DNA of 64,000 bases from Magnetovibrio sp. (GTDB lineage: Bacteria > Pseudomonadota > Alphaproteobacteria > Rhodospirillales > Magnetovibrionaceae): NCBI GenBank assembly GCA_028281525.1, contig JANQJR010000036.1, positions 20,456 through 84,455 on the forward strand, in the 5' to 3' direction. The translations under genes and the position numbers were made by a program. The notes beneath the pieces are model-generated. The model saw only the letters and a program-made list of their open reading frames with translations. It was not told where the DNA came from and did no database searches. Numbering within the stretch: the first letter of the stretch is position 1; each line of letters begins with the position of its first letter. Shown here piece after piece: positions 25,479-34,319 of this stretch.

Positions 25479-26219
25479 ATGAAACACATCACTCTTGCCT
25501 TATCCCTCGTGCTGGCTTTGACGCTCAGCGCCTGCATCGGTTCGACAAAGTCGCGCATGGGCATGGTCGTCAATGAAGACAGCGGGTTGATGTTCGGTTC
25601 CGCCATCGAACACAACATCGTCACCGATGCCTCGTTTTACAACAACCGCAAGATCAAGGTGCGCACACGCAACACCTCAGGCGATCCCGCATTCGTTCTC
25701 AGCGCATTCAAGGGCGAGCTTCGTGATGCCTACACCGGGAAAGGCTATGAGCCCACGCAGGCGGATGACTTCGGTTTGATGATGGACGTCAACGTCATGT
25801 ACAGCGGGCAAATTCAAACCACCCGCGCGGCCACTTACAGCTTGGTCGGTGCGCTGTTGGGCGCGACCTATGGTGGGGATACGCAGCGCGGCATCATCAC
25901 CGGCACCGTGGCAGGCGCCGAACTTGGCCACATCATCGGCAGTTTCGCGACGGATGATACATACATGATCGTCGCAAAGGTCACCTTTGGCGTCGTCAAA
26001 CCTTATAGGGAAAGCCGAAAACGCGTGACCTTCAGCCGCAGCGAAAAACTCAAGGATATCGACGACCCGGGTGAGGACGAAAAAGTGATCCGTCGCGGTT
26101 TCAAAGAAACCTACACCACCCAAATCGCGCTTTACGCCGGGGGACGCAATGTCGGCCAATCCGAAATCGTCGAACAAGTCCGCAAGCGCGCGGCACGCAT
26201 CATCGCCGACTTCATTTGA
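25479..26219 (+). CDS. TraT-like outer membrane lipoprotein
   Basis: The 246-residue lipoprotein has lipobox LSAC (Cys19). The body resembles TraT, the surface-exclusion and complement-resistance lipoprotein: ARKIKVRTRNTSGDP-like opening, a KGYEPTQADDFGLMMDVNVMYS strand-helix unit, then a glycine-rich hydrophobic pair of segments (GALLGATYGG, GTVAGAELGHIIGSF) followed by TYMIVAKVTFGV, and a C-terminal basic helix. The match is by pattern from memory, not by alignment. No conjugation genes are nearby, so it is probably a chromosomal relative with an envelope role. Tightly linked to the protease gene. Confidence 0.65.
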   Translation: MKHITLALSLVLALTLSACIGSTKSRMGMVVNEDSGLMFGSAIEHNIVTDASFYNNRKIKVRTRNTSGDPAFVLSAFKGELRDAYTGKGYEPTQADDFGLMMDVNVMYSGQIQTTRAATYSLVGALLGATYGGDTQRGIITGTVAGAELGHIIGSFATDDTYMIVAKVTFGVVKPYRESRKRVTFSRSEKLKDIDDPGEDEKVIRRGFKETYTTQIALYAGGRNVGQSEIVEQVRKRAARIIADFI

Positions 26220-26247
26220 TTTTCACGTTTCATTCCAAGTGGCTGGT

Positions 26248-26688
26248 TTAGCGGATGAGATTGTCGAGACGGCTTTTGTCCAGGCGCGCACGAACGGCAT
26301 CGCTGGAGGTGTCGAAAAATATGCGCACGACATTTCCCCGATCATCAATGCCTTGGCCATGGCCACCGCTGTGGGAGGTCTGGATGAAATCGACCTTGAA
26401 GGTGCGCCCATCGTTACAACGTGCATTGGCGCTTCCATGGATCCCGGAATTGGACGTCAGGGCGGCGCGCGTGGACACACGGGTGGCCCCCGTACAGGTG
26501 GTGCGCCCATTGGCGGTGGCGATCTCCAGCGTACCGGCGTCCGTCAGGGAAACGGCGGCGGCACCAAAAAAAAGCTCACCGGTATCTTCGAATTGCCCGG
26601 CGACGGAATACTGGGCGCACCCGCTCAAAGCTGCGGGCAAACCAGCCACCAACCCGACCACCAAACCGCGCCGTAGCCACAGGCTCAT
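26248..26688 (-). CDS. Small predicted lipoprotein with GxHGxGID module
   Basis: The 146-residue product has a basic start (MSLWLRRGLVV) and lipobox LSGC at Cys24. The mature part is one beta-rich module with TCTG, a second cysteine (ARCNDGRTF) and SGGHGQGIDDRGNVVRIFFD, closely resembling the C-terminus of the lipoprotein at 18728-19510. It lies alone on the minus strand between two plus-strand lipoprotein genes and is convergent with the TraT-like gene. Function unknown. Confidence 0.65.
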   Translation of the reverse strand: MSLWLRRGLVVGLVAGLPAALSGCAQYSVAGQFEDTGELFFGAAAVSLTDAGTLEIATANGRTTCTGATRVSTRAALTSNSGIHGSANARCNDGRTFKVDFIQTSHSGGHGQGIDDRGNVVRIFFDTSSDAVRARLDKSRLDNLIR

Positions 26689-26730
26689 CGCAACACTCCC
26701 GTTGAATCACGTTTAAGCAAAAATACAATC

Positions 26731-27309
26731 ATGTATAACTATGTAAAGATAATTAATTCTTTTTGGTTGTGTTTTGGTGGCCTTTTGACCATCGCGATCC
26801 TGAGCACTGCGGGATGTGTCGGGTCCGCGCCGCCGGCGTTTTCCTATGGCGCGCAACAGCGCGGCAACGCGCTGTGCGCAACCATGTACGACAACCGCAA
26901 CATTCAGCTCTTGTCCGGAAAAATGCCCTTACGGCCTGGGGAAATGCCGACACGCGCAATGCTGATGATCAACGAATCCCCGGGTGAAAACGAAGCCCAG
27001 GCCATCGGCGCGCTGGAAGCCGCGGTCCGCAACTGCCATACGCTGCGCGCCAACGCCGGGCAACACACCTCCGCCAGCGAGGATATCCTGGAAACCCGAA
27101 CCAGTCAGTTGCGCTACGGATTGTACAAGGGGGCAATTCCATACGGCGCTTACAACTACGGCCTTGCCCAAGTGCTCAAACGCCATGCGGATTTTCTGGG
27201 GCAAACAAAACCATCGCCCAACGTCACCGGATCGGTGCCGCTGTACCGCCAGTTCGATGCGGCCACCTTCGGCACGTGGACCTGCCCGTCCCAGGGAGCG
27301 TGTTACTAG
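26731..27309 (+). CDS. Predicted lipoprotein, function unknown
   Basis: A hydrophobic signal segment (FWLCFGGLLTIAIL) ends in lipobox STAGC; the ATG at 26731 follows an AT-rich stretch and has only a weak ribosome-binding site. The mature protein (about 163 residues) contains four more cysteines and a helical part, ENEAQAIGALEAAVRNCHTLRA, then LKGAIPYGAYNYGLAQVLKRHADFL-like amphipathic sequence. I recognise no family. It is divergent from the small lipoprotein at 26248-26688, with both starts within 42 bases, suggesting shared control. Confidence 0.55.
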   Translation: MYNYVKIINSFWLCFGGLLTIAILSTAGCVGSAPPAFSYGAQQRGNALCATMYDNRNIQLLSGKMPLRPGEMPTRAMLMINESPGENEAQAIGALEAAVRNCHTLRANAGQHTSASEDILETRTSQLRYGLYKGAIPYGAYNYGLAQVLKRHADFLGQTKPSPNVTGSVPLYRQFDAATFGTWTCPSQGACY

Positions 27310-27336
27310 GACCCGGCCTTCCGGCCTTAAAGCAAC

Positions 27337-28437
27337 TTAAACGTTGAAACGGAACAGGAAGATATCGCCGTCATGGACGAGATAGTCCTTACCTTCCTGG
27401 CGCATCTTGCCGGCTTCCTTGCAGGCCTGTTCTCCGCCCAATTCGACAAAATCGTCGTAAGCGGTGGTTTCGGCCTTGATAAAGCCCTTTTCGAAATCCG
27501 TGTGGATCACGCCTGCGGCCTCAGGGGCCTTGGCGCCATTGTGCACGGTCCAGGCACGGGCCTCTTTCGGACCGACGGTAAAGAACGTGATCAAACCCAA
27601 CAGCGCATAACCTTCGCGGATCACACGCGCCAGCCCCGTTTCCTCCAGGCCCAGGGTTTCCAAGAACTCCTGCTTTTCTTCTTCGGTGTCGAGCTGGGAG
27701 ACCTCTTCTTCGATCTTCGCCGAGATGACCACGGAACGCGCGCCCTGCTCTTTGGCCATCTCCGCCACCTTGGTGGACAATGCGTTACCGTCCGCAGCCG
27801 AATCTTCATCCACATTGCAGACATACAAAATCGGCTTGGACGTCAACAGCTGGAGCATTTGAAACGCCTTTTGCTCATCATCCGTGCGCTCAACCGTGCG
27901 CGCAGGCTTGCCGTCGGCCAAGGCGGCCAAAGTGCGTTCCACCAACTCCAAGGTCTGCTTGGCCTCCTTGTCCTGGCCGCGCGCCTTCTTGACCAAGGCT
28001 TCTTTGCGCTTTTCCAGGCTTTCCATGTCGGCCAACATCAATTCAGTCTCGATGGTTTCGGCATCGCGAATCGGATCGACGGCACCGTCCACATGGGTGA
28101 CGTTTTCATCTTCGAAACAGCGCACCACTTTGATGATGGCGTCCACTTCGCGAATGTTGGCGAGAAACTGATTGCCGAGCCCTTCGCCCTTGCTGGCGCC
28201 CCGCACCAAACCGGCGATGTCGACGAACTCCAATTGGGTGGGAATAATTTGCGCGGACTTGCCGATCGCAGCGATCTGATCCAACCGCGCATCGGGCACG
28301 CCGACGCGCCCGACATTGGGTTCGATGGTGCAAAACGGGAAGTTCGCCGCTTCCGCCGCCGCTGTCGCCGTGAGCGCGTTGAAAAGCGTCGACTTGCCCA
28401 CATTGGGAAGCCCCACGATGCCGCACTTGAAACCCAT
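27337..28437 (-). CDS. ychF: Ribosome-associated ATPase YchF (OLA1 family)
   Basis: GTPase-fold protein that prefers ATP and binds ribosomes. The P-loop is GLPNVGKSTLFN near the N-terminus; DIAGLVRGASKGEGLGNQFL is the G3 region; NVDED replaces the usual NKxD, the family reason for ATP preference. A coiled-coil insertion (about residues 130-200) and a C-terminal TGS domain follow. Length 366 is standard. Its start overlaps the last base of pth, a common ychF-pth pairing. Confidence 0.96.
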   Translation of the reverse strand: MGFKCGIVGLPNVGKSTLFNALTATAAAEAANFPFCTIEPNVGRVGVPDARLDQIAAIGKSAQIIPTQLEFVDIAGLVRGASKGEGLGNQFLANIREVDAIIKVVRCFEDENVTHVDGAVDPIRDAETIETELMLADMESLEKRKEALVKKARGQDKEAKQTLELVERTLAALADGKPARTVERTDDEQKAFQMLQLLTSKPILYVCNVDEDSAADGNALSTKVAEMAKEQGARSVVISAKIEEEVSQLDTEEEKQEFLETLGLEETGLARVIREGYALLGLITFFTVGPKEARAWTVHNGAKAPEAAGVIHTDFEKGFIKAETTAYDDFVELGGEQACKEAGKMRQEGKDYLVHDGDIFLFRFNV

Positions 28438-29054
28438 TAGCTTTCGTCCTTCTTATTGTTCGAAGCCTTATTGTTTGAACTCCGGGGCGGACGCAGCGTC
28501 TGCGCCACACGGGTCATGAAGTCTGAATCGCGCCCATCGAAAAGCAAATCGAGGTTATCCGCCACCGCATCCAGTTCCGCGACGACCCAATCCTGATCGG
28601 CCTTGGTGAAATCCTTGAGTACGTGGCCGGAAACCCGGTCCTTGTGACCCGGATGACCGACGCCGAAGCGCACCCGGGCGTAGCCTTCGCCAATGTGTGC
28701 ATGGATGGACCGCAGGCCATTGTGACCCGCATGCCCCCCGCCGCGTTTGACACGCAACTTGCCCGGCGCTAGGTCCAGCTCATCGTGCAGCACGATAACG
28801 TTTTCGGACGGAATTTTATAAAACGTGACCGCTTCTTTGACCGAGCGGCCGCTGTCGTTCATGAACGTCTGCGGTTTCAGGACCAGCACTTTTTCACCAC
28901 TGAGCTTACCTTCCGCCAGCTCGCCTTGGAATTTGGCGCGGTATGCGGAAAAGGAATGGCGGCGGACGATCTCGTCCGCCGCCATAAACCCAATGTTGTG
29001 GCGGTTGTGGGCGTACTTTTCGCCGGGATTGCCAAGCCCCACAACCAGATACAT
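28437..29054 (-). CDS. pth: Peptidyl-tRNA hydrolase
   Basis: Releases peptides from stalled peptidyl-tRNA. Conserved sites: [19 protein letters not shown] with the catalytic His, [37 protein letters not shown] and GVGHPGHKD. At 205 residues it is slightly longer than most because of a polar C-terminal tail with [11 protein letters not shown]. It lies between rplY (18 bases upstream) and ychF (1-base overlap), a translation-related operon. Confidence 0.96.
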   Translation of the reverse strand: MYLVVGLGNPGEKYAHNRHNIGFMAADEIVRRHSFSAYRAKFQGELAEGKLSGEKVLVLKPQTFMNDSGRSVKEAVTFYKIPSENVIVLHDELDLAPGKLRVKRGGGHAGHNGLRSIHAHIGEGYARVRFGVGHPGHKDRVSGHVLKDFTKADQDWVVAELDAVADNLDLLFDGRDSDFMTRVAQTLRPPRSSNNKASNNKKDES

Positions 29055-29072
29055 CCAAAGATGCGGGGAGGA

Positions 29073-29723
29073 TTACTCCTCGCCGCCCTCCTCGGCTGCA
29101 CCTTCCTCGCCTTCCTCGCCTTCGGCTTCCTCGGTCTCCTCGGAAACCTTGGAAACGGTCGGTGCGGCGATGGTGGCGACGGTGAAGTCGCGATCCGTGA
29201 TGGTCGGCGAACAGCCGTCCGGCAGGGTCACCGCGCTGATGTGCACGGAATCGCCGATGTCCAGGCCGGTCAGATCGACTTCGATGGCTTCCGGAATGGC
29301 TTCCGGGCTCACGTTCAGTTCGACCTCGTGACGCACAACGTTGAGCACGCCGCCGCGCTTGATGCCCGGGGACGCCAGTTCATTGATGTAGTGCATCGGG
29401 ATGTTGACCGCGATGGTCGCACCCTTGGTTACGCGCATGAAATCCACGTGCAACGGACGGTCGGAAACCGGGTCCAATTGAATGTCACGGGCGATCACAC
29501 GGTGGGTATCTTTCCCCGCCTTGATTTCGACCAAATGCGCAAAAAAGCTGCCGGTCTGGATCAGCTTGGTGAGTTCCAGCGGATCGATCGAAATCATGAC
29601 CGAGTCCTTTTTATCACCATAGATAACGGCAGGCACGCGCCCCTCACGACGGGTCGCGCGGGCTGCCCCCTTACCTGCCCGCTCACGCAATTCAGCGTTG
29701 AGTTCGAAAGCATTGGAAGCCAT
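29073..29723 (-). CDS. rplY: 50S ribosomal protein L25/general stress protein Ctc
   Basis: Long (CTC) form of the 5S rRNA-binding protein, 216 residues. The N-terminal L25 domain (about 1-95, with LRERAGKGAARATRREGRVPAVIYG) binds 5S RNA; the second beta domain follows to about 190. The C-terminal tail is very acidic, mainly glutamate and glycine from residue 196 on. AGAGGAGGA precedes the ATG. A stem-loop (29748-29773) lies in its leader. First gene of rplY-pth-ychF. Confidence 0.96.
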   Translation of the reverse strand: MASNAFELNAELRERAGKGAARATRREGRVPAVIYGDKKDSVMISIDPLELTKLIQTGSFFAHLVEIKAGKDTHRVIARDIQLDPVSDRPLHVDFMRVTKGATIAVNIPMHYINELASPGIKRGGVLNVVRHEVELNVSPEAIPEAIEVDLTGLDIGDSVHISAVTLPDGCSPTITDRDFTVATIAAPTVSKVSEETEEAEGEEGEEGAAEEGGEE

Positions 29724-29747
29724 ATGGCTGTCCTCCTCTTCTTAAGC

Positions 29748-29773
29748 GTACGAGCCTCCAGGGGTGCTCGTAC
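29748..29773 (-). promoter_or_regulatory. Stem-loop in the rplY leader
   Basis: GTACGAGC (29748-29755) and GCTCGTAC (29766-29773) form a perfect 8-bp stem with a 10-base loop, 25 bases before the rplY start on the minus strand. It may mark an mRNA 5' end or an autoregulatory site; no uridine run follows. Confidence 0.35.
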
Positions 29774-29797
29774 AAAATAAAGGCACTTAGGTGTGCC
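29774..29797 (-). terminator. Possible terminator after prs
   Basis: On the minus strand GGCAC-N6-GTGCC (29793-29797 with 29782-29786) is followed by TTTATTTT. The stem is only 5 bp, so strength is doubtful, but it sits between prs and rplY. Confidence 0.4.
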
Positions 29798-29863
29798 CGC
29801 GAAAACCCGCCGTGGCCTGAACCTAACCGGCCCCGGCTGGGTAACTGCTTCGATCCGTGCGGA

Positions 29864-30799
29864 TCAATCGAACAGCGACGAAACCGAAGTTTCATTGCTG
29901 ATGCGGTCGATGGCGTCGGCCATCAGCGGCGCGATCGGAAGCTGCTCGATGTTGTGCGCCTCCTTGACCGCATCCGTGGCTTGAATGCTGTCGGTAACGA
30001 CCAGCTTTTCCAGGGGCGAGGACGTCACCCGTGCCACGGCACCACCCGACAGCACGCCGTGGGTAATGTAGGCGTAAACCTGCAAAGCCCCCGCTTCTTT
30101 CAACGCAACCGCTGCGTTGCAAAGCGTGCCGCCGGAATCAACTATATCGTCGATCAAAATGCAACGACGATTTTCAACATCGCCGATAATGTTCATAACC
30201 TCGGAAACGCCCGCGCGTTCGCGACGCTTGTCGATGATCGCCAAATCCGCGTCCAAACGTTTGGCCACGGCGCGCGCGCGGATCACACCGCCAACATCGG
30301 GCGAAACCACGGTGATATCGTTTTCGCCCTGCAAGCGATCCTGGATATCACGGGTAAACACCGGTGCGGCAAACAGGTTGTCCAGCGGAATATCGAAAAA
30401 GCCCTGAATCTGACCGGCATGCAAATCCATGGTCAAGACGCGGTCCGCACCGGCGGCGGTGATCATGTTGGCCACCAGCTTGGCCGAAATCGGAGTGCGC
30501 GGCGACGGTTTGCGGTCCTGACGGGCGTAACCGAAGTACGGCAACACCGCCGTGATGCGCCGCGCCGAGCCGCGCCGGAGCGCATCGATCACGACCAGCA
30601 GTTCCATCAGGTTGTCGTTTGCGGGATATGAGGTCGACTGGATGACGAAAACGTCCTCACCGCGCACGTTTTCCTGGATTTCGACAAAAATCTCCATATC
30701 GGAGAAGCGGCGGATGGTGGCCTTGGCGAGCGGAATGTCCAGTTCCGTGGACATGGCTTCAGCCAACGGCAAATTGCTGTTCCCTGCAACGATCTTCAT
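29864..30799 (-). CDS. prs: Ribose-phosphate pyrophosphokinase
   Basis: Makes PRPP from ribose-5-phosphate and ATP for nucleotide, histidine and tryptophan synthesis. The start is set at ATG 30799 ([16 protein letters not shown]), giving 311 residues, the normal length; the frame continues to 30901 but without conservation. Key sites: [11 protein letters not shown] (ATP loop), [15 protein letters not shown] and the PRPP motif [14 protein letters not shown]. It appears monocistronic. Confidence 0.96.
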   Translation of the reverse strand: MKIVAGNSNLPLAEAMSTELDIPLAKATIRRFSDMEIFVEIQENVRGEDVFVIQSTSYPANDNLMELLVVIDALRRGSARRITAVLPYFGYARQDRKPSPRTPISAKLVANMITAAGADRVLTMDLHAGQIQGFFDIPLDNLFAAPVFTRDIQDRLQGENDITVVSPDVGGVIRARAVAKRLDADLAIIDKRRERAGVSEVMNIIGDVENRRCILIDDIVDSGGTLCNAAVALKEAGALQVYAYITHGVLSGGAVARVTSSPLEKLVVTDSIQATDAVKEAHNIEQLPIAPLMADAIDRISNETSVSSLFD

Positions 30800-31018
30800 C
30801 GAAATTACCCGCTTTACTTCGGAGCATAGAGCCCCTTTAGCCGCCCGACCCAGTTTGGCGCACCCGCCAACCTGAAACGCGGCGGAACATACCAATTCCA
30901 CCCCTGTCTGTAAACTTGGAAAACGCCCGAAAATGACGGTTTTTCAAGCAAAAAAACGCACAAATAGACCGTTTGTCGCCGGGTGCGGATAAAACCGGCA
31001 AAACATCCCGTGCGCCAT

Positions 31019-31972
31019 TTATTGCGGGGGCGGCAAAGCGCGCCCCGGTTGTCCCGGCAGCACGATCCGGGGCGGCGCGCCGCCAGGATATTGGTCCGAG
31101 CCCGGTGGCGGCCCGGCGCGCACTCCGAAAACGTGCTCGACACCGACGGCGGCGGCCTTGCCGATGGCGGGAGAAAGCTCGGCCCACCGCCCCGCCAGCG
31201 AACCCTGGACCACGCGGTTTTCCTGCACCGCGTTACCCAGTTCCTTGCGGTCCATGCTTTGCACCGACCAGACGATGCGCACATCCTCGAACCCGTCCGG
31301 TGCGGCAAGAATTTCCACATGTCCCGCCAAGCGGAAAGCTGCTTGACGCGGATCGCCCGTGACGAACACATCGGTTTGGCGTAGCGCATCCGCCACTGCA
31401 CCGGTGAGAACCGCGGAATCTCCATCGCTCAGACCGGTGACGCGGTCCACCAACAAGCCGCGGCGCAAGGGGTCGACCGGAACACGGGCCTTGGTTTCGC
31501 GGTTGATCATTTGCGAGACCGGTCCCGCCGTTCCCATGCCTATGGCGGTGAGAAGTTGCGGATCACCGAAATCCCATTCCTTTTGAGAGCCTTCGACCCC
31601 GTGGGCGTGGGTGGCGATCAGCCGCCCACTGGCGTCCGACAGCATCCAACGCAGCACCCGCCCATATTTTACGCGTGGATCGCCAACGATCTCTTCCGCC
31701 ATGCCGGTCAGCACGAAGTGCCGCCCGCGATCGGGCTTCCCGGCACCGACTTCGGCGGATATTTTTTCCTCTTGCAGATGTTCCACCACCGTTTCGGCGA
31801 TGAGCTTGGCCATGGGCACGGTGGTGCCATCCGGCGGCACCACCACCACATGGGCGCGGGGTGTGTCGACTTTGGCGTAGTACAAATCCCACCGGGTTTG
31901 GGCCTTCTTCGGTGCGCCGGAACACGCCCCCACCATGAAAACCCCCAAAAAAAGAAGCAAGATCAAACGCAT
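31019..31972 (-). CDS. Predicted lipoprotein, function unknown
   Basis: The 317-residue protein has a short signal with lipobox VGAC (Cys17). The mature part looks like two related alpha/beta halves, each with a helix such as LIAETVVEHLQEEK or LTGAVADALRQTD followed by a strand pair (RHFVLTGMAEEI, AAFRLAGHVEIL), then a proline-rich tail (GPPPGSDQYPGG, ALPPPQ). Its ATG overlaps the pgeF stop as ATGA, so the two are translationally coupled. I do not recognise the family. Confidence 0.6.
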   Translation of the reverse strand: MRLILLLFLGVFMVGACSGAPKKAQTRWDLYYAKVDTPRAHVVVVPPDGTTVPMAKLIAETVVEHLQEEKISAEVGAGKPDRGRHFVLTGMAEEIVGDPRVKYGRVLRWMLSDASGRLIATHAHGVEGSQKEWDFGDPQLLTAIGMGTAGPVSQMINRETKARVPVDPLRRGLLVDRVTGLSDGDSAVLTGAVADALRQTDVFVTGDPRQAAFRLAGHVEILAAPDGFEDVRIVWSVQSMDRKELGNAVQENRVVQGSLAGRWAELSPAIGKAAAVGVEHVFGVRAGPPPGSDQYPGGAPPRIVLPGQPGRALPPPQ

Positions 31973-32748
31973 CAGGCCATCCCGTCACCGCTCAACCCGA
32001 TCAAGGAAATCTCGCGGCCGTAATCGCCTTCGCCGCGATGAGTCGCGCGGCGGTAGCTGAAAAAACGCGTTTCGTCCGCATAGGTATCGAAAGGCAGAAC
32101 TTCCACCGCGCCCAAATCCAATCTCTGCAGCTCACCGCTCACGTAGCTGGGCAAGTCGAACTGATAATACCCGGGCCGAGTTCCCGTTTCGAAACACCAA
32201 CCGGCCCAGGAGCTCGCATTCAATACGCCAAGGTAAAGATCCTCGCCCACTTCATAAGACGCTTGGTGGATACATGGCCCTACGGCAGCATGAATGCGCT
32301 CGCGCACCGCTCCCAACTCTTCCATTGCCGAGACCGTGGCTTGCAAAACGCCACCCGCAGCCCCTTTCCAGCCCGCATGCGCCGCGCCGATCACGCGCGC
32401 CTCAGGATCGACGCACAACACGGGCGCGCAATCGGCGGTGAGAATGCCCAGAACCACCCCCATCCGGTCCGTCACCATGGCGTCGGCCTTGGGTGGCGCA
32501 GACGGATTCCAAGGCGTTTCAACCCGGATGACGGTGGGAGAATGGACTTGATAGCAGGTGAGTAGTGCGGCCCCTTCGATGTTCAGCGCGCTCAGCGCAC
32601 GGACACGGTTTTCAGCCACCGCCCCAGCATCGTCGTTTGAACCCGGCCCGCAGTTCAGTCCTGCGTATAGGCCTTCGCTGACGCCGCCTTCGCGGGTGAA
32701 AAAACCGTGGCGGACGCCATCGAGCTTGAGAATCTCTGCCTGCAACAT
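31972..32748 (-). CDS. pgeF: Multi-copper polyphenol oxidase fold protein PgeF/YfiH
   Basis: YfiH-family enzyme of 258 residues from ATG 32748 (MLQAEILKLDGVRHGFFTREGG). The metal-site residues are in TADCAPVLCVD, AHAGWKGAAGGVL and GPCIHQASYEVG. Members act on purine nucleosides and in E. coli correct wrongly incorporated amino acids in muropeptide precursors; older laccase labels are misleading. Translationally coupled to the lipoprotein downstream. In related genomes it often follows lgt and midA; here a small plus-strand gene intervenes. Confidence 0.92.
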   Translation of the reverse strand: MLQAEILKLDGVRHGFFTREGGVSEGLYAGLNCGPGSNDDAGAVAENRVRALSALNIEGAALLTCYQVHSPTVIRVETPWNPSAPPKADAMVTDRMGVVLGILTADCAPVLCVDPEARVIGAAHAGWKGAAGGVLQATVSAMEELGAVRERIHAAVGPCIHQASYEVGEDLYLGVLNASSWAGWCFETGTRPGYYQFDLPSYVSGELQRLDLGAVEVLPFDTYADETRFFSYRRATHRGEGDYGREISLIGLSGDGMA

Positions 32749-32918
32749 GAACCTATTTAAGGCGCACGGTCCTTGAAAGCCAACCTCTTCCACACAAAGT
32801 CAACAAATAGCCTTAAATTGCAGGGGTATTTTACGCACTTTACGCCCATTTTGAGCACTGATAGGTTGCATGGGCCAGACAAAACAAATCCAGGCAAACC
32901 AAACTAAGGGGCACCGCC

Positions 32919-33170
32919 ATGAAAGGCACCATTGTCGCAATCAACCGCCACTTGGGCGCAGTGGTCGTTGAAACCGAAAATCACAAGTGCGTGGTTCTGG
33001 AAACCATGGGCCGGCTGAACGCCGACATCGGGGATCAGATTCTCGGCAATTGGTCGGAACGGGGCAACACGACATTGGAAAACATCACGCGTGGCGACCA
33101 AATGCATATGAACCTTCAAGACACCAACATTTCGCGCAGCGAAGCAGTTGGGCGCATGACCATCATCTAA
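32919..33170 (+). CDS. Conserved-looking small protein of unknown function
   Basis: The 83-residue product begins MKGTIVAINRHLGAVVVETENHKCVVLE and then has NADIGDQILGNW, a pattern of short beta strands with glycine turns that suggests a small OB- or SH3-like barrel; similar small proteins exist in proteobacteria (recollection only). AAGGGG stands before the ATG. It lies on the opposite strand between pgeF and midA, which are usually neighbours. No signal peptide or membrane helix. Confidence 0.6.
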   Translation: MKGTIVAINRHLGAVVVETENHKCVVLETMGRLNADIGDQILGNWSERGNTTLENITRGDQMHMNLQDTNISRSEAVGRMTII

Positions 33171-33199
33171 ATTGTAAATCTACTTCGTCAGGCCACCAC

Positions 33200-34288
33200 T
33201 TAGGCTGCCCAGGGCGGCACGCCGAAGCCCGGCGGCACCACGGCGATGACCTTAAACAGGGTGCCCATCTGCTCCGCGTCGGTGAGCCGCTGATATGCGC
33301 CGTCAATTTCCGCCATTTGCTCCTCGCTGGCGTTCATCATCAACATGTCTGCGCGCTGACGTAAACCGAGACTCTCAAGGAACGCGCCTTGGGGCACTGG
33401 GCCCAGGACTTCCGCTCCGGCGCCTTTGGCGGCCATCATGAGCTGCTCGAAATCCACATGCGCCGTCAAATCGACATCGCCGGGGTTTTTCAAAACATCC
33501 GTGTATTCGTGACCTTTGAGCGCCTGCAAGGTTTCCCCAATGCCGTGCTCCACATAGCCGTAATCAATGAACAAGGCCGCGCCGCCTTCCGCCACCACGC
33601 GTTTCGCGATTTGTCCCATGATCTCTTGGGATAAAGGCTGGTGTTCGAATATTGCGCCGATTTCAGCCGTGTCACGCAAGCTTTCGGGGATCAGAGCGCT
33701 GTCGGCCAAATCTTCGGCCAAGGTGAACTCCAAACCGTCCCCAGCACCGTTCAGGCCCACCAAACGTTCACGCCAACCGTCTTCGGTACGCTGGTGCTGA
33801 TGGATCGGCAAGGCGTCGAAGAACTCGTTTCCGAGCACCACCAAGGGGCCGGACCCCACTTCTTCGAACGTTGGGCGCCATGCCGGCATCATCAATGTGG
33901 GTTTGAGGCTTTCTTTTTGAATGGCCTGCAGCACCGGGCTGGTTTCAATCATCCACAAGCGCACGGCGTCGTCGAAGTCCTCCATGGCGATTCCGGCGCG
34001 CAGCGCGTCGGCCATCAAGGTTCCCCGGCCAGGGCCCAACTCGACCAAATTGAGCGGGTCGGGCGAGCCCAAGGCCTGCCACACCACGGCAGTCCATAGC
34101 CCGAGCATTTCGCCGAACATCTGGCTGATTTCCGGCGCAGTGGTGAAATCGCCATCCTCGCCGAAGGGATCTTGTTTACGATAGTAGCCATGCTCCGGGT
34201 GGGCCAGGGCCAATTCCATGTAACGGGCCACGGTGATAGGGCCGTCAGCCTCAATCTCGGCCTTGAGTGCGTCGAAAAGGTCGCTCAT
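33200..34288 (-). CDS. Class I SAM-dependent methyltransferase, MidA/NDUFAF7 family
   Basis: The 362-residue protein starts MSDLFDALKAEIEADGPITVARYMELALAHPEHGYY, the signature opening of the family, and has the SAM motif LVELGPGRGTLMAD plus VVLGNEFFDALPIHQ. In eukaryotes the homologue symmetrically dimethylates an arginine in complex I subunit NDUFS2; bacterial substrates are presumed similar. ATG 34288 is preferred; residues up to 34351 are not conserved and overlap lgt. Follows lgt by 31 bases. Confidence 0.93.
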   Translation of the reverse strand: MSDLFDALKAEIEADGPITVARYMELALAHPEHGYYRKQDPFGEDGDFTTAPEISQMFGEMLGLWTAVVWQALGSPDPLNLVELGPGRGTLMADALRAGIAMEDFDDAVRLWMIETSPVLQAIQKESLKPTLMMPAWRPTFEEVGSGPLVVLGNEFFDALPIHQHQRTEDGWRERLVGLNGAGDGLEFTLAEDLADSALIPESLRDTAEIGAIFEHQPLSQEIMGQIAKRVVAEGGAALFIDYGYVEHGIGETLQALKGHEYTDVLKNPGDVDLTAHVDFEQLMMAAKGAGAEVLGPVPQGAFLESLGLRQRADMLMMNASEEQMAEIDGAYQRLTDAEQMGTLFKVIAVVPPGFGVPPWAA

Positions 34289-34319
34289 GTCGTTTTCTCG
34301 TTTTTCGGGGAGGCCGCTT

